Positions 44,095-53,413 are shown, numbered from the stretch's first letter. The stretch is DNA of 64,000 nucleotides from an uncultured Clostridia bacterium (GCA_944368925.1 CALVXG010000001.1:248001-312000), one strand, 5' to 3'. Notes: generated by a model from the sequence alone, not told the origin. Numbers and translations: made by a program.

Positions 44095-46554
44095 ATGAAA
44101 CGCATCAACCTGCTCCACAATACAGACGACAGCCTCGTCGAACTTTCCGCCGTCCGCTTTTCGGGAGAAGAGGGCGGCATTTCCTCTGCCACGGAACTTA
44201 TCTTCGTCGCGCAAGGTTCCCTCTCCGCCATGACAAACTCCGGCACGCTTACCGAATTGCAGGAAGATATTTTTCTCCTCAACAAAGGAGAAAAATTTTC
44301 CTTCTCCTCCGAAGAATGCGTGCTCGTTTCCCTGCGGTTGGATCACGGGCTCTTCCACGAACGCGAAGAATTTTTCTTCGAATGCAATTCCGCCGCAACC
44401 CTTTCCAAAGATAAATACTATAACCTCAAACACCTGCTCGCAAGGCTCGTGAAAATTTCCGCCGACACCAACCAGCGCTCGGAATACCTCACCCGCTCCA
44501 TCGTCAGCCTCCTCATCCACGAGCTCTTCTCCAATTTTTTGGGCGAAAACAAAAATTTGCTCCTTTCCAAAAAATACCTCGAAAGAATGGAACTGCTCGC
44601 CGATTACATCGCCAAAAATTTCAGAAATAACCTCTCGCTGAGCGACGTCGCAGACTTCGCTCACCTTTCCGTGCCCTACCTGTCTACCTTCTTCGATAAA
44701 TATTTCGGAATGAGCTTCCTCTCCTATTACACCAATATCCGCCTGCGCCATGCCGTCTCCGACCTTTTGGGCAGCGACAAATCCATCGAAAATATCGCGC
44801 TCGACAACGGCTTCCCCGACCCGCGCGCGTTCGTCTCCGCTTTCCGCAAAAAATACGGCATCCAGCCCAGCGTCTACCGCAAACAATCTTCCGCCCTCTC
44901 CCGCAATACAGATCCCCATGAGTTCAATTCCAACTACCTCTACACCCTCGCCAAATACCTCCCGCCCCGCACAGGCTCCGGCGACGAGAATTCCCTGCCT
45001 GTTTCCCAAAACTTTTCCGAAGAGATCATCGACCTTGCCGGCAACCCCTCCAGCGAAAAAGCATACCTTTCGCATAACTTCCGCAAAATCACCAGCGTCG
45101 GCAGAGCAAAAGAACTCCTCTACGATGACGTGCGCGAAATGCTCCGCGAATGGCAGAACGAAATGCACTTCGAATACATCAAATTCCACGGCATCCTCTC
45201 CGACGATATGCTCTTCTATAACGAGGACAAAGACGGCAATCCCGTCTACAGCTTCCTCATGATCGACAAGGTGCTCGATTTCCTCCTCTCCATCGGCCTC
45301 AGACCCGTCGTTCAATTCTCCTTTATGCCCAAATTGCTCGCAAAAAATCCCGAAAATACCGTCTTCTTCCACCCCATGATCATCAGTCCGCCCAAAGACT
45401 ACGAAAAATGGGACAACATGATCGCCGCTCTCATGAACCACTGGATCGAACGCTACGGCCACAAAGAAGTGCGCAGCTGGCTCTTCTGCGTCTGGAACGA
45501 GCCCGATACCGCGCCCACCATGTTCGGCATCGATACGCAGGACTTTTACGAACTCTACCGCCATACCTATAAGACGGTCAAAAGTTTCGGAAAAGGCTTC
45601 CGCTTCGGCTCCACTTCCCTTTGCATCGTCTACAATGTCCCCAAAGATTATATCCGCAATTATCTCGATTACACCATCCGCACCGACTGCGTTCCCGATT
45701 TTCTCAACCTGCATTTCTACGACAACGACTTCACTTTCTTCGATTCGCCCTTTTCCAGGCCCGATTCCCTCACTTACTCCCAACTGAACATGGACGAAAA
45801 TTCTTTCAGCAAAACCATCGACCAGATCGAATTGCTCAAACAGGAACTGAACCTAAACGTTCCCGTCTACCTCACCGAATGGAACCTCACCGTGTCGCAC
45901 AGGAACCTGCTCAACGATACCTGCTTCAAATCCTGCTACCTCGTCAAAAACCTGCTCGAAAACTACGACCGCCTCGACAGCTTCGCGTACTGGGTGCTCA
46001 CCGACATGATCGAAGAAACACAGCCCAGCAACATAATCTTCCACGGCGGGCTGGGCCTTTATACCTACAACGGGATCAAAAAACCGCACTGGTACGCTTT
46101 GCAGTTTCTCACCAAACTCGGCAATACGTTCATCAAAAAAGGCAACGGCTTCTTCGTCACCAAATCGTACGGGAAAATTCAGATCGTCCTGTACAATTAC
46201 GAACACTTCAACCACCTGTTCGCCAGCGGCGAAACGTTCGACATGACCTACACCGAGCGCTATACCCCGTTCCCGCAACTCGGCAAAAAAGACCTTTCTT
46301 TGGAACTAAACAATATCCCCGCCGAAAAATGCACCATCAAAGAACACATCATCAACCAGGAATACGGCTCCGCCTTCGACAAATGGCTGGAAATGGGCGC
46401 CTGCGATCTCGATAAGGAAGACGTCGATTACCTCAAAAACGCTTCCGCCCCGAAGATCGTCAAATACAACATGGATATTTTCAACAATACGCTGAAATTA
46501 TCCTTCATTCTTTCTCCGCTGGAAGTGCGCCTGATCGAAATTTTCCTCGATTGA
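44095..46554 (+). CDS. AraC-type regulator fused to a GH39-like glycosidase domain
   Basis: This is an 819-residue cytosolic protein. An N-terminal cupin-like sugar-sensing part (1-150) precedes an AraC double HTH (about 165-265, SLSDVADFAHLSVPYLSTFF and ENIALDNGFPDPRAFVSAFRKKYGIQPSVYR). A TIM-barrel domain like GH39 beta-xylosidases (about 320-700) and a C-terminal beta domain complete it. Both catalytic glutamates are retained: Glu469 in WNEPD (acid/base) and Glu595 in TEWN (nucleophile). It probably regulates the divergent glycoside operon; the barrel may sense or hydrolyse the inducer. ATG 44095 has AAGGGGG. Confidence 0.9.
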   Translation: MKRINLLHNTDDSLVELSAVRFSGEEGGISSATELIFVAQGSLSAMTNSGTLTELQEDIFLLNKGEKFSFSSEECVLVSLRLDHGLFHEREEFFFECNSAATLSKDKYYNLKHLLARLVKISADTNQRSEYLTRSIVSLLIHELFSNFLGENKNLLLSKKYLERMELLADYIAKNFRNNLSLSDVADFAHLSVPYLSTFFDKYFGMSFLSYYTNIRLRHAVSDLLGSDKSIENIALDNGFPDPRAFVSAFRKKYGIQPSVYRKQSSALSRNTDPHEFNSNYLYTLAKYLPPRTGSGDENSLPVSQNFSEEIIDLAGNPSSEKAYLSHNFRKITSVGRAKELLYDDVREMLREWQNEMHFEYIKFHGILSDDMLFYNEDKDGNPVYSFLMIDKVLDFLLSIGLRPVVQFSFMPKLLAKNPENTVFFHPMIISPPKDYEKWDNMIAALMNHWIERYGHKEVRSWLFCVWNEPDTAPTMFGIDTQDFYELYRHTYKTVKSFGKGFRFGSTSLCIVYNVPKDYIRNYLDYTIRTDCVPDFLNLHFYDNDFTFFDSPFSRPDSLTYSQLNMDENSFSKTIDQIELLKQELNLNVPVYLTEWNLTVSHRNLLNDTCFKSCYLVKNLLENYDRLDSFAYWVLTDMIEETQPSNIIFHGGLGLYTYNGIKKPHWYALQFLTKLGNTFIKKGNGFFVTKSYGKIQIVLYNYEHFNHLFASGETFDMTYTERYTPFPQLGKKDLSLELNNIPAEKCTIKEHIINQEYGSAFDKWLEMGACDLDKEDVDYLKNASAPKIVKYNMDIFNNTLKLSFILSPLEVRLIEIFLD

Positions 46555-46765
46555 GTTCTCTTTGCGTTCTGCCTTTCCTTTGCCGCCCGTTTTTTCGCGG
46601 TGTCTTTCGTGTTTGTCTTGTTTTTGACACGATTTTACGGGTACGTTCTTCTCATTTTTAAACGAAATGGTGCGGCGGTGCCTATTTGCACCGCCGCCGC
46701 GCTTTGCCTCTTCCTTTTACGCGGGCCCCTGCTTTTCCGAAAAGGTCAGAAGAAACGTTTTTTAA

Positions 46766-46815
46766 AAGGAGCCCCGCAGAGGCAGCAAAGCTGCCTCTGC
46801 GGGGCTCCTTATACT
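46766..46815 (+). terminator. terminator after the AraC-GH39 gene
   Basis: A 21-bp perfect stem AAGGAGCCCCGCAGAGGCAGC with an AAA loop at 46766-46810 is followed by ATACTTCTTT. The 210 bp between the stop and the hairpin hold no supported gene. Confidence 0.65.
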
Positions 46816-46826
46816 TCTTTACAGAT

Positions 46827-46899
46827 TCGGAGCAAAGACTCCGACGTTGAAAAAGCAGAGACGCCGCGGGGCAAAATATTGCCCCGCGGCGCGCGTTTT
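46827..46899 (-). terminator. hairpins after the ferredoxin-reductase gene
   Basis: CGCCGCGGGGCAA pairs with TTGCCCCGCGGCG around AATA (46862-46891), and a small hairpin TCGGAG...CTCCGA lies at 46827-46844. They lie just after the minus-strand stop at 46904. Confidence 0.65.
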
Positions 46900-46903
46900 A
46901 TCT

Positions 46904-48049
46904 TTATGCTTTGGGAACGATCAGTTCCATATCCGAATCGGGATAGGAACAGCAGGGATGGATATAGCCGAATTTCGTATCGGCGAGACGGCGTTTGTCC
47001 GCGCCCGCGATCGAAAATTTGCCCGAAACCAGCTTGCTGTGGCAGAACCCGCAGCCTCCTGCACGGCATTTGGAAGGAACCTGCAAACCCGCGCGCTCCA
47101 TCGCTGTGAGAATGGTCTCCTTTGCCTGCGCTTTGACCTTATACGTTTCGAAACCGATATGCACGGTCAGCGTGTATTCGGCGTCTTTTACGTCGCGCAC
47201 TCCCACGCAGTTCGCCTCTTTTTTGACGCGCTTGATGGGCAGGTTGAATTCTTTGAGCTGGCCGTCCGCAAACGCGTACATCGCGCCGGGGCCGCACATC
47301 ATGACCGTGAAGTCACCCGAAATATACTTCTTGATCAGCTCCGCCGTAATAAACCCGTGTTCGAAGCCCTCTTTCTTTTCGTCGCTCAAAACATAGACAA
47401 CTTTGATCTTGTCCGAAACGAGCGCGTCCAGCTCTTTGCGGAAAATAATGTCCTCTTCCGTCTTCGCTCCGTAGAGAATGGTCAGCGAAAAATCTTCCGT
47501 TCCGTCCGTGATCGCCTGCGCCATACTGTAAAAAGGCGTGATACCGCTTCCGCCCGCCAGCGCAAGCACCTGCTTGCTGTCCTTGATCGGTTCATAGCAG
47601 AATTCCCCGGTCGGATCCCCGATCGTGAAAATATCCTCGACTTTCGCGTTATCAAAGAGATAACCGCTGAAAAAGCCGCATTTTTTCACCGTTACGCTCA
47701 GAATTTTGGAAAGGCCCGCCCGCGGCGCAGACGAAATCGCATACGGACGCGCCACAAAACTTTCGCCCACCTTGCAGCCTACCGTAAGGTACTGCCCCGC
47801 GCGGAAATACAACGGACGCTGCGTTTCGAATACGTACGTCTTGGTGTCCGCCGTGTTCTGCTCGATTTTCATAAGCTTCGCACTCTGATAACCCGGATGC
47901 AGAATTTTCGCCGTCTCGTTTACGCGATACGTCATCGGCAGAGGCGCACTCGATCCCTCTTCCAGCTTCTCCCGACGCTTGGGTACGAGTTTTTTGAAAC
48001 GCAAAAGGTCCATGAAACCGAATATCTGTTTTTTAAATACGAATGACAT
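46904..48049 (-). CDS. FAD/NAD(P)-dependent ferredoxin-type reductase with C-terminal [2Fe-2S] domain
   Basis: This is a 381-residue three-domain protein. An FAD-binding beta barrel (about 50-150, RPYAISSAP) precedes a NAD(P)-binding domain (about 155-270, VLALAGGSGITPFYSMAQ and MMCGPGAMY). A plant-type ferredoxin domain follows (about 295-381) with ligands CRAGGCGFC and a distal Cys in HPCCSYP. It passes electrons from NAD(P)H to a one-electron acceptor. It starts 3 bp after the flavoenzyme gene, so it is probably the electron partner of that enzyme. Confidence 0.9.
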   Translation of the reverse strand: MSFVFKKQIFGFMDLLRFKKLVPKRREKLEEGSSAPLPMTYRVNETAKILHPGYQSAKLMKIEQNTADTKTYVFETQRPLYFRAGQYLTVGCKVGESFVARPYAISSAPRAGLSKILSVTVKKCGFFSGYLFDNAKVEDIFTIGDPTGEFCYEPIKDSKQVLALAGGSGITPFYSMAQAITDGTEDFSLTILYGAKTEEDIIFRKELDALVSDKIKVVYVLSDEKKEGFEHGFITAELIKKYISGDFTVMMCGPGAMYAFADGQLKEFNLPIKRVKKEANCVGVRDVKDAEYTLTVHIGFETYKVKAQAKETILTAMERAGLQVPSKCRAGGCGFCHSKLVSGKFSIAGADKRRLADTKFGYIHPCCSYPDSDMELIVPKA

Positions 48050-48052
48050 GAC

Positions 48053-49579
48053 TCAGCCCTCCCTCTTGATATCGCCGACTGTCTGGCGTCCGACAATATC
48101 GCCGGAAATATACGCGCTCGAATACCCGGACAAACGCATCGCATAGCCCCCCGCAAACCGCAATCCGCGCACTTTGTGATCTTCCGCCATCATCAGAAGA
48201 CGCGGCATCAAACCGTCCCAGTACTGCGATTCGTATCCGTAAATCACCCCTTGCGGGTGCCCGCAATAATGCGCGTACGTCATCGGCGTCGCAATCGAGA
48301 TCTCCTCGATGCTGTCGCGCAGCTTCGCTCCCGTATCCTGCTCAAAACGATCGATCATCTTGTTCGCAACATAATTCTTCGTCTTGTAATAGTCTTCCGG
48401 CTTGACGTTGCCCCAGTCATCCGACATGTACAGCGTCGTAAAGTACATCATGCACGTTCCCTTCGGCGAACATTCCGGATAAGCACGGTTTAAACATACC
48501 GTCGCCTGCGCGTTGTTGTCCTTGATCGTGCGCATCTTGTCGTACTGCGCCGCCGTGTCCATCGTGTCGTACAGGAAATAGTTGTGGTTTTCCACCCCCA
48601 ACTCGTCCGCACTCTTGTTGAGCCCCAAAAACATCGTGAAGCCCCTGCCCGCAAACTTGCGCGCCTGCGTCGCGCGCACTTCCTCTTCGGGCACCCTGTC
48701 CATCAGCTTGCCGAATACAAGGTGCGGCGCACAGTTCGCCACCACGTGGCGCGTTTCGATCTGCGTCCCGTCGTCCAGCACAACTCCCGCTATGCCGCCG
48801 TCTTTCGCATCCGTAAGAATCTTCACTGCTTCCGTATTGAACAGCACTTCGCCGCCCAGCTCGCGGATACGCTCCACAAACGCCAGCGAAATTTCATGCG
48901 AACGCATCTTCGGCATGCTCGCCCCGCGCTTCATGTAACGGTTCACCATCGAAGCATAATGCACAAAGCTCAGTTCGTCACAATGCGCCCCCAGATAACA
49001 CCAGTACGCATTCAGTATGTCGCGCGCTTTCTTCGGCATCTTCAACGTGTCCAGCACTTCGTTCACCGAATAAGACCCGCACCGCACAAAATTGCCGTAT
49101 TTGCTCACCATGACCTTGGGATCCGTCTTCCCGTTCACCGAATTGGTGTACGCCTGCGCCAGCCGCACTTCCTCCGCAAGATCAAAAAACTTCGTGACCG
49201 ATTCACGGCTGCCCGGTACGTACTGCTCCGTCTTGTCTATGAATTCCTTCACCCCGAACGGCAGCGTCGCATCCAGCTTTTCCGCCCGCGAGATCACACG
49301 GTACGCCTCCGGAATCTGCATCCACTCGATTTTGTCCGTTACACCCAACTGGTCAAACAAGTCCCGCAGATCTCCCGCATTGTCCGCCGTCCCAAAATCG
49401 TTCAGTTCGTGCAAGGACGCCTCAAATTCGAATCTCCCGCGACGAAAACTCGTTGCAAATCCGCCCGGCAAATTGTGCTTCTCTACCAAAAGCACGCGCG
49501 CCCCGCCCTGCAACAGCCGAACCGCCGCCGTCAATCCGCCGTTCCCGGCTCCAATCACGACCGCATCATACTTTTTCAT
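48053..49579 (-). CDS. phytoene-desaturase-like FAD-dependent oxidoreductase
   Basis: This 508-residue flavoenzyme has the N-terminal Rossmann motif VVIGAGNGGLTAAVRLLQGG and VEKHNLPGGFATSF, the pattern of the CrtI/carotenoid isomerase/retinol saturase group. The C terminus has LRFAGGYAMRLSGYSSAYISG, the second FAD contact. No carotenoid synthesis gene (crtB, crtE) is near, so the substrate is more likely another polyene, steroid or lipid with C=C bonds. It heads the operon with the [2Fe-2S] reductase and is likely controlled by the adjacent TetR protein. Confidence 0.88.
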   Translation of the reverse strand: MKKYDAVVIGAGNGGLTAAVRLLQGGARVLLVEKHNLPGGFATSFRRGRFEFEASLHELNDFGTADNAGDLRDLFDQLGVTDKIEWMQIPEAYRVISRAEKLDATLPFGVKEFIDKTEQYVPGSRESVTKFFDLAEEVRLAQAYTNSVNGKTDPKVMVSKYGNFVRCGSYSVNEVLDTLKMPKKARDILNAYWCYLGAHCDELSFVHYASMVNRYMKRGASMPKMRSHEISLAFVERIRELGGEVLFNTEAVKILTDAKDGGIAGVVLDDGTQIETRHVVANCAPHLVFGKLMDRVPEEEVRATQARKFAGRGFTMFLGLNKSADELGVENHNYFLYDTMDTAAQYDKMRTIKDNNAQATVCLNRAYPECSPKGTCMMYFTTLYMSDDWGNVKPEDYYKTKNYVANKMIDRFEQDTGAKLRDSIEEISIATPMTYAHYCGHPQGVIYGYESQYWDGLMPRLLMMAEDHKVRGLRFAGGYAMRLSGYSSAYISGDIVGRQTVGDIKREG

Positions 49580-49621
49580 GCCTTCCTCCTGATTTTTTAC
49601 GGCTTTCGCCGCCTTTTTTTT

Positions 49622-50176
49622 CTATTTCTCTTTACGCACATTCCGCAACAGCCCGCTGTATACGTCATGCAAAATCCCTCGGATCCGCTCCTCCGTAAAC
49701 CGCGCCGTCCCCGTCGCGATCATCGTCGCTATCCCGTGCGCAAGCATCCACATCTCTTCATATACGTTTTGCGCGTCTTTCCCGGAAATATTCTCCGTCT
49801 CCTCAATGACCCGCAACACGTACGGCATCTCTTTGTGCGCCGTCAAAATGTCCTCCCCGTCTTCACTCATGAACAACAGCTTGAACAACTCCTTCTCTTC
49901 CGCCGCAAACCGTATGTAATTCAACCCCACCGATAAGTACGCCGAGGCCCCTTCGACCGGCTCCCGCAAATATTGCCCGAACCGCTCCATCGCTACCACC
50001 CGCACAGACCGCCGTACTTCCTCCATGTTCTCAAACGCCCAGAATATCGGCTGCGTCGAACACTTCAGCTTCGCAGCCAGCGCTTTCGCCGTCAGTCCCG
50101 CAATTCCCCTCTCGCATACCAGCTCCGTCGCGCCAGCCTTTATCTCTTCTTTCGTCAGTTTCGCTTTCGGTGGCAT
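49622..50176 (-). CDS. TetR/AcrR-family repressor
   Basis: This is a 184-residue repressor. The N-terminal HTH (about 8-52, GIAGLTAKALAAKLKCSTQPIFWAFENME) is followed by a ligand-binding domain with MWMLAHGIA, resembling the WHG-type C-terminal domain. GGAGGCAGAG precedes ATG 50176. It is first in the operon, 42 bp before the flavoenzyme gene, and its promoter is overlapped by palindromic sites. Confidence 0.92.
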   Translation of the reverse strand: MPPKAKLTKEEIKAGATELVCERGIAGLTAKALAAKLKCSTQPIFWAFENMEEVRRSVRVVAMERFGQYLREPVEGASAYLSVGLNYIRFAAEEKELFKLLFMSEDGEDILTAHKEMPYVLRVIEETENISGKDAQNVYEEMWMLAHGIATMIATGTARFTEERIRGILHDVYSGLLRNVRKEK

Positions 50177-50191
50177 TCTCTGCCTCCTTCC

Positions 50192-50251
50192 TACATTATA
50201 TAACGTTCGTTATATTACATACATTATATAACGTTCTTGGCCGTATGTCAA
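50192..50251 (-). promoter_or_regulatory. promoter and TetR operators of the flavoenzyme operon
   Basis: TTGACA (50246-50251) and TATAAT (50223-50228) match consensus with 17-bp spacing. The perfect palindrome ATATAACG-TT-CGTTATAT lies at 50198-50215. The 17-bp stretch TACATTATATAACGTTC occurs at 50192-50208 and again at 50220-50236, overlapping the -10 box. The arrangement fits autorepression by the TetR protein at two operator sites. Confidence 0.8.
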
Positions 50252-50279
50252 TACCAAAATCAAAAAAACTTTAAATTTT

Positions 50280-50880
50280 AACGAAAATTTTTGCAGGCGG
50301 CACGGCTTCCCTATTCTCCTCGGATAAACATGGGATACGAGCGGCGATCATGGGCGTGTGAGATGAGTGATCGGCTTGGGAAGATAGTGTTTAGGTTGTA
50401 GAAGAAGGCATCGGTTTTAGGTTATGGAAGTTGGGTTATGGAAGTTAGGGTATCAGAGTTGGTTATAGGAGACGTGCGTTGCGTGATGGAAGACGAGTGT
50501 TGCGTTACGGAAGATGGGCGTTAGTCATAGATGATGCGTGTTACAGTATAGGAGATGGGTGCGGGCAATCGATTTTATGAGAAACGGAAAAAAACCTGCG
50601 GGTTAAGGGAAAGACGGAGCGCGCGTAATGGATCGCGTGTGAAGCAGTTTAATTTGGGACAGGCTGTGTGGGACAGGTTGCGAGTGTTATATGGTGTATT
50701 TGGGTTGCGGATAGAACAGATTCGGCGGGACGAAAGCGAACGAAATAGGTTATGGGCGACGGGCGGGTCGGGCGACGGGCGGGTCGGGCGACGGGCGGGT
50801 CGGGCGACGGGCGGGTCGGGCGACGGGCGGAACTGTAAAGGACAAATTTTCTGTTGAAAACGAAAAAAATTGCAAGCGAA
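50280..50880. other. non-coding, G-rich strand-skewed island with repeats
   Basis: No supported gene lies in this stretch. The plus strand is rich in G and T, opposite to the neighbouring DNA, and holds degenerate short repeats such as GGTTATGGAAGTTG (50420-50433) and GGTTATGGAAGTTA (50434-50447) and a looser 21-bp period at 50479-50520. The 16-bp tandem array at 50754-50830 follows. A 100-codon frame at 50555-50857 has no ribosome binding site and reads through the repeat. Confidence 0.7.
50754..50830 (+). repeat. 16-bp G-rich tandem repeat, 4.8 copies
   Basis: GGGCGACGGGCGGGTC repeats exactly at 50754, 50770, 50786 and 50802, with a partial copy of 13 bases at 50818. Every unit has three GGG runs, so the plus strand can form G-quadruplexes. 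Confidence 0.95.
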
Positions 50881-50881
50881 A

Positions 50882-50915
50882 AGGCGTTCCGATGAAAATC
50901 GGAACGCCTCTTTTT
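50882..50915 (-). terminator. terminator of gap
   Basis: A 12-bp perfect stem AGGCGTTCCGAT with its complement around GAAA has T-runs on both sides, just after the gap stop at 50925. Confidence 0.8.
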
Positions 50916-50924
50916 ATCATTCAA

Positions 50925-51941
50925 TTATTTCAGTTCAGCGAAATATTTGATGGTGCGAACCATCTGGCTGGTGTAAGAGTTTTCGTTGTCGTACCAGGAA
51001 ACCACTTTCACGAGCGTCGTGCCGTCGCCCATGGGCATGCATTTCGTCTGCGTGCCGTCGAACAGCGAGCCGTAGGTGATGCCGATGATGTCCGAAGAAA
51101 CGATTTCGTCTTCCGTGTAGCCGAACGAATCGGAAGCAGCCGCTTTCATCGCTGCATTCACGCCGTCTTTATCGACTTCCCCTTCCACGATCGCAACGAG
51201 CTGCGTCAGGGAACCCGTGGGAACAGGTACACGCTGTGCGCATCCGTCCAGAACGCCGTTGAGTTCAGGAATAACAAGGCCGATCGCTTTTGCAGCGCCC
51301 GTGCTGTTCGGAACGATGTTCACAGCAGCCGCACGCGCACGGCGCAGGTCACCTTTACGATGAGGCCCGTCCAACGTCATCTGGTCACCCGTATATGCGT
51401 GAATGGTCGTCATGTAACCTTTTTTGATCTTCGCAAATTTGTTGAGCGTGTTTGCCATCGGTGCGAGGCAGTTCGTCGTGCAGGATGCAGCCGAAATGAT
51501 CGTATCCGTAGCTTTCAGCGTCTTCTCGTTTACGCTGTAAACGATCGTAGGCAGATCGTTGCCCGCAGGTGCGGAAATAACAACTTTCTTTGCGCCCGCA
51601 TCAATGTGCGCCTGGCTCTTTGCTTTGCTGCAATAGAAGCCCGTGCATTCGAGAACGACGTCTACGCCGATCTTGCCCCAAGGCAGATCTTTCGCATCTT
51701 TCTCCGCATAGATCTTGATCTCTTTTCCGTCTACGATGATGGAATCTTCCGTCGCAGACACCTTGTCCGCCAAAGCGTATCTGCCCTGTGCGGAATCGTA
51801 CTTCAGAAGATGCGCGAGCATCGCAGGACTCGTCAGGTCGTTGATCGCAACCACTTCATATCCCTTTGCACCGAACATCTGACGGAATGCCAGACGGCCG
51901 ATACGGCCGAAACCGTTGATCGCAACTCTTACATTAGCCAT
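50925..51941 (-). CDS. gap: glyceraldehyde-3-phosphate dehydrogenase
   Basis: This 338-residue glycolytic enzyme oxidises GAP with NAD+ and phosphate. The NAD site is [17 protein letters not shown], the active-site Cys is in [13 protein letters not shown], and substrate phosphate residues are in [18 protein letters not shown]. It is transcribed from its own strong promoter and ends at its own terminator. Confidence 0.98.
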   Translation of the reverse strand: MANVRVAINGFGRIGRLAFRQMFGAKGYEVVAINDLTSPAMLAHLLKYDSAQGRYALADKVSATEDSIIVDGKEIKIYAEKDAKDLPWGKIGVDVVLECTGFYCSKAKSQAHIDAGAKKVVISAPAGNDLPTIVYSVNEKTLKATDTIISAASCTTNCLAPMANTLNKFAKIKKGYMTTIHAYTGDQMTLDGPHRKGDLRRARAAAVNIVPNSTGAAKAIGLVIPELNGVLDGCAQRVPVPTGSLTQLVAIVEGEVDKDGVNAAMKAAASDSFGYTEDEIVSSDIIGITYGSLFDGTQTKCMPMGDGTTLVKVVSWYDNENSYTSQMVRTIKYFAELK

Positions 51942-52000
51942 TTTAATATCCTCCGTTCTGAAAAAAAATTTTAACTTAATTTCTGTTTTCCAGCGTTCCT

Positions 52001-52029
52001 ATTATACCAAATCGGCAAAATTTAGTCAA
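52001..52029 (-). promoter_or_regulatory. promoter of gap
   Basis: TTGACT (52024-52029) and TATAAT (52001-52006) are 17 bp apart on the minus strand. Confidence 0.8.
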
Positions 52030-52115
52030 TAGTTTCTGCGAAATACTTTGCTTTTCAAAAAATTTAGCACTTTTTCGCATTTTTCTTCTTTTTTTTACAT
52101 ACCTGCCCTTTTCCC

Positions 52116-53231
52116 TTATTTCAGGTTTTCGGGATTCAGGCACTCCAATTCTTTGATCACAAATCTTCCGTCTTTGCGGATCAGCATGTCGTCAAAATAA
52201 ATTTCGCCGCCGCCGTATTCCGGACGCTGCACCAATACCATGTCCCAATGCACGCTCGATTTGTTCCCGTTGTCCGCATCTTCGTAGCTGCACCCCGGCG
52301 TGAAATGGATCGACCCGCTGATCTTTTCGTCAAACAGAATATCCAGCATCGGCTCCGTCACATACGGATTTACACCGAGCGAAAATTCCCCGACGTACCG
52401 CGCTCCCTCATCCGTATCCAAAACCGCGTTCAAAGCCTCCGTGTTCGAAGACGTCGCTTCCACGATCTTCCCGTCCTTGAATACGAGACGCACGTGTTCA
52501 TGCTTGATCCCGTTTTCAAGAGTCGGCACGTTGTACGTGATCACGCCGTTGATGCTGTTCTTCACGGGCGCCGTGTACACTTCCCCGTCCGGAATGTTCA
52601 TGTGCCCCGCACACTTGATCGCAGGGATCCCCTTGATCGAGAAGGTAAGATCCGTATCCTTCGCCACCAGACGCACCTTGTCCGTCTTCTCCATCAACGC
52701 CTGCAACGCATCCATCGCCTTGTCCATCTTCGAATAGTCCAGCGTGCATACGTCAAAATAATAATTCTCAAACGCCTCCGTGGACTTGCCCGCATTCTGC
52801 GCCATCGAAGGGTTCGGATAACGCAACACGACCCACTTCGTCTTCTTCACGCGGATCTCATGATGCACGGGGAAGGAAAATTCACGGTCATACGACTGCA
52901 TCTTCTCCGCAGGTACGTCCGAAAGCTCAAACGTGTTCTCGCCCCCGCGAATCCCGATATAACAGTCCATATCCTCCATACGGTACTTCGCATACTTCGC
53001 ACGCAGCTTGCAATGCGCTTCGTCCGTTCCCATCAGCATCGCCCTCTCCACAGACAGATCAATCACGTCCGCAAAAGGATAGCCGCCCGCAGCAAATACC
53101 TTCTCGATGCACGCATTCACCAGCTCATGGTCAATCCCGCGCGCTTCGATCAGCACCTTCTCTCCCTTCTGACAATGCACCGAATAATTCACCAGCACGT
53201 CCGCCAATTTGTCGATCCTCGGATCTCTCAT
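52116..53231 (-). CDS. M29-family metallo-aminopeptidase
   Basis: This 371-residue cytosolic aminopeptidase of the AmpS/thermophilic aminopeptidase group removes N-terminal residues using two divalent metals. Family segments: IRGGENTFELSDVP, GHMNIPDGEVYTAPV with the conserved Glu, GEFSLGVNPYVTEPMLDILFDEKISGSIHF with Glu and His ligands, and SSVHWDMVLV with the His and Asp ligands. The start at 53231 is preceded by GGAGGC. It is monocistronic. Confidence 0.92.
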   Translation of the reverse strand: MRDPRIDKLADVLVNYSVHCQKGEKVLIEARGIDHELVNACIEKVFAAGGYPFADVIDLSVERAMLMGTDEAHCKLRAKYAKYRMEDMDCYIGIRGGENTFELSDVPAEKMQSYDREFSFPVHHEIRVKKTKWVVLRYPNPSMAQNAGKSTEAFENYYFDVCTLDYSKMDKAMDALQALMEKTDKVRLVAKDTDLTFSIKGIPAIKCAGHMNIPDGEVYTAPVKNSINGVITYNVPTLENGIKHEHVRLVFKDGKIVEATSSNTEALNAVLDTDEGARYVGEFSLGVNPYVTEPMLDILFDEKISGSIHFTPGCSYEDADNGNKSSVHWDMVLVQRPEYGGGEIYFDDMLIRKDGRFVIKELECLNPENLK

Positions 53232-53291
53232 TCTCTTTGCCTCCTGCTTCGTACGTTCTCTCCCGTACGAATATTATTTTTTCCGTATAAT

Positions 53292-53320
53292 ATTATAATA
53301 CTCTGCCAAAAATTTATAAA
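53292..53320 (-). promoter_or_regulatory. candidate promoter of the aminopeptidase gene
   Basis: TATAAT (53292-53297) has a weak TTTATA (53315-53320) 17 bp upstream on the minus strand. Several overlapping AT-rich -10 choices exist. Confidence 0.45.
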
Positions 53321-53349
53321 GCAAATTCACGTTATTTTTTTTAATTTTA

Positions 53350-53378
53350 TTGCTTTTTCCCCTCATTTATTGTAAAAT
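53350..53378 (+). promoter_or_regulatory. promoter of fba
   Basis: TTGCTT (53350-53355) and TAAAAT (53373-53378) have 17-bp spacing upstream of fba. Confidence 0.6.
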
Positions 53379-53413
53379 AGATAAGGATAAAAAATTTACG
53401 GAGGATCTATATT

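Noticed and set aside
44068..45783. 571-codon open frame on the minus strand opposite the AraC-GH39 gene
   Set aside because: The plus-strand frame shows AraC and GH39 motifs throughout; the minus frame has no domain and no ribosome binding site.
50754..50830. Possible CRISPR array
   Set aside because: The 16-bp units are directly joined without spacers and there are no cas genes, so this is a simple tandem repeat.
50555..50857. 100-codon open frame in the G-rich island
   Set aside because: It has no ribosome binding site and its end is the 16-bp repeat read as Gly/Arg/Ala repeats; it is better explained as non-coding.
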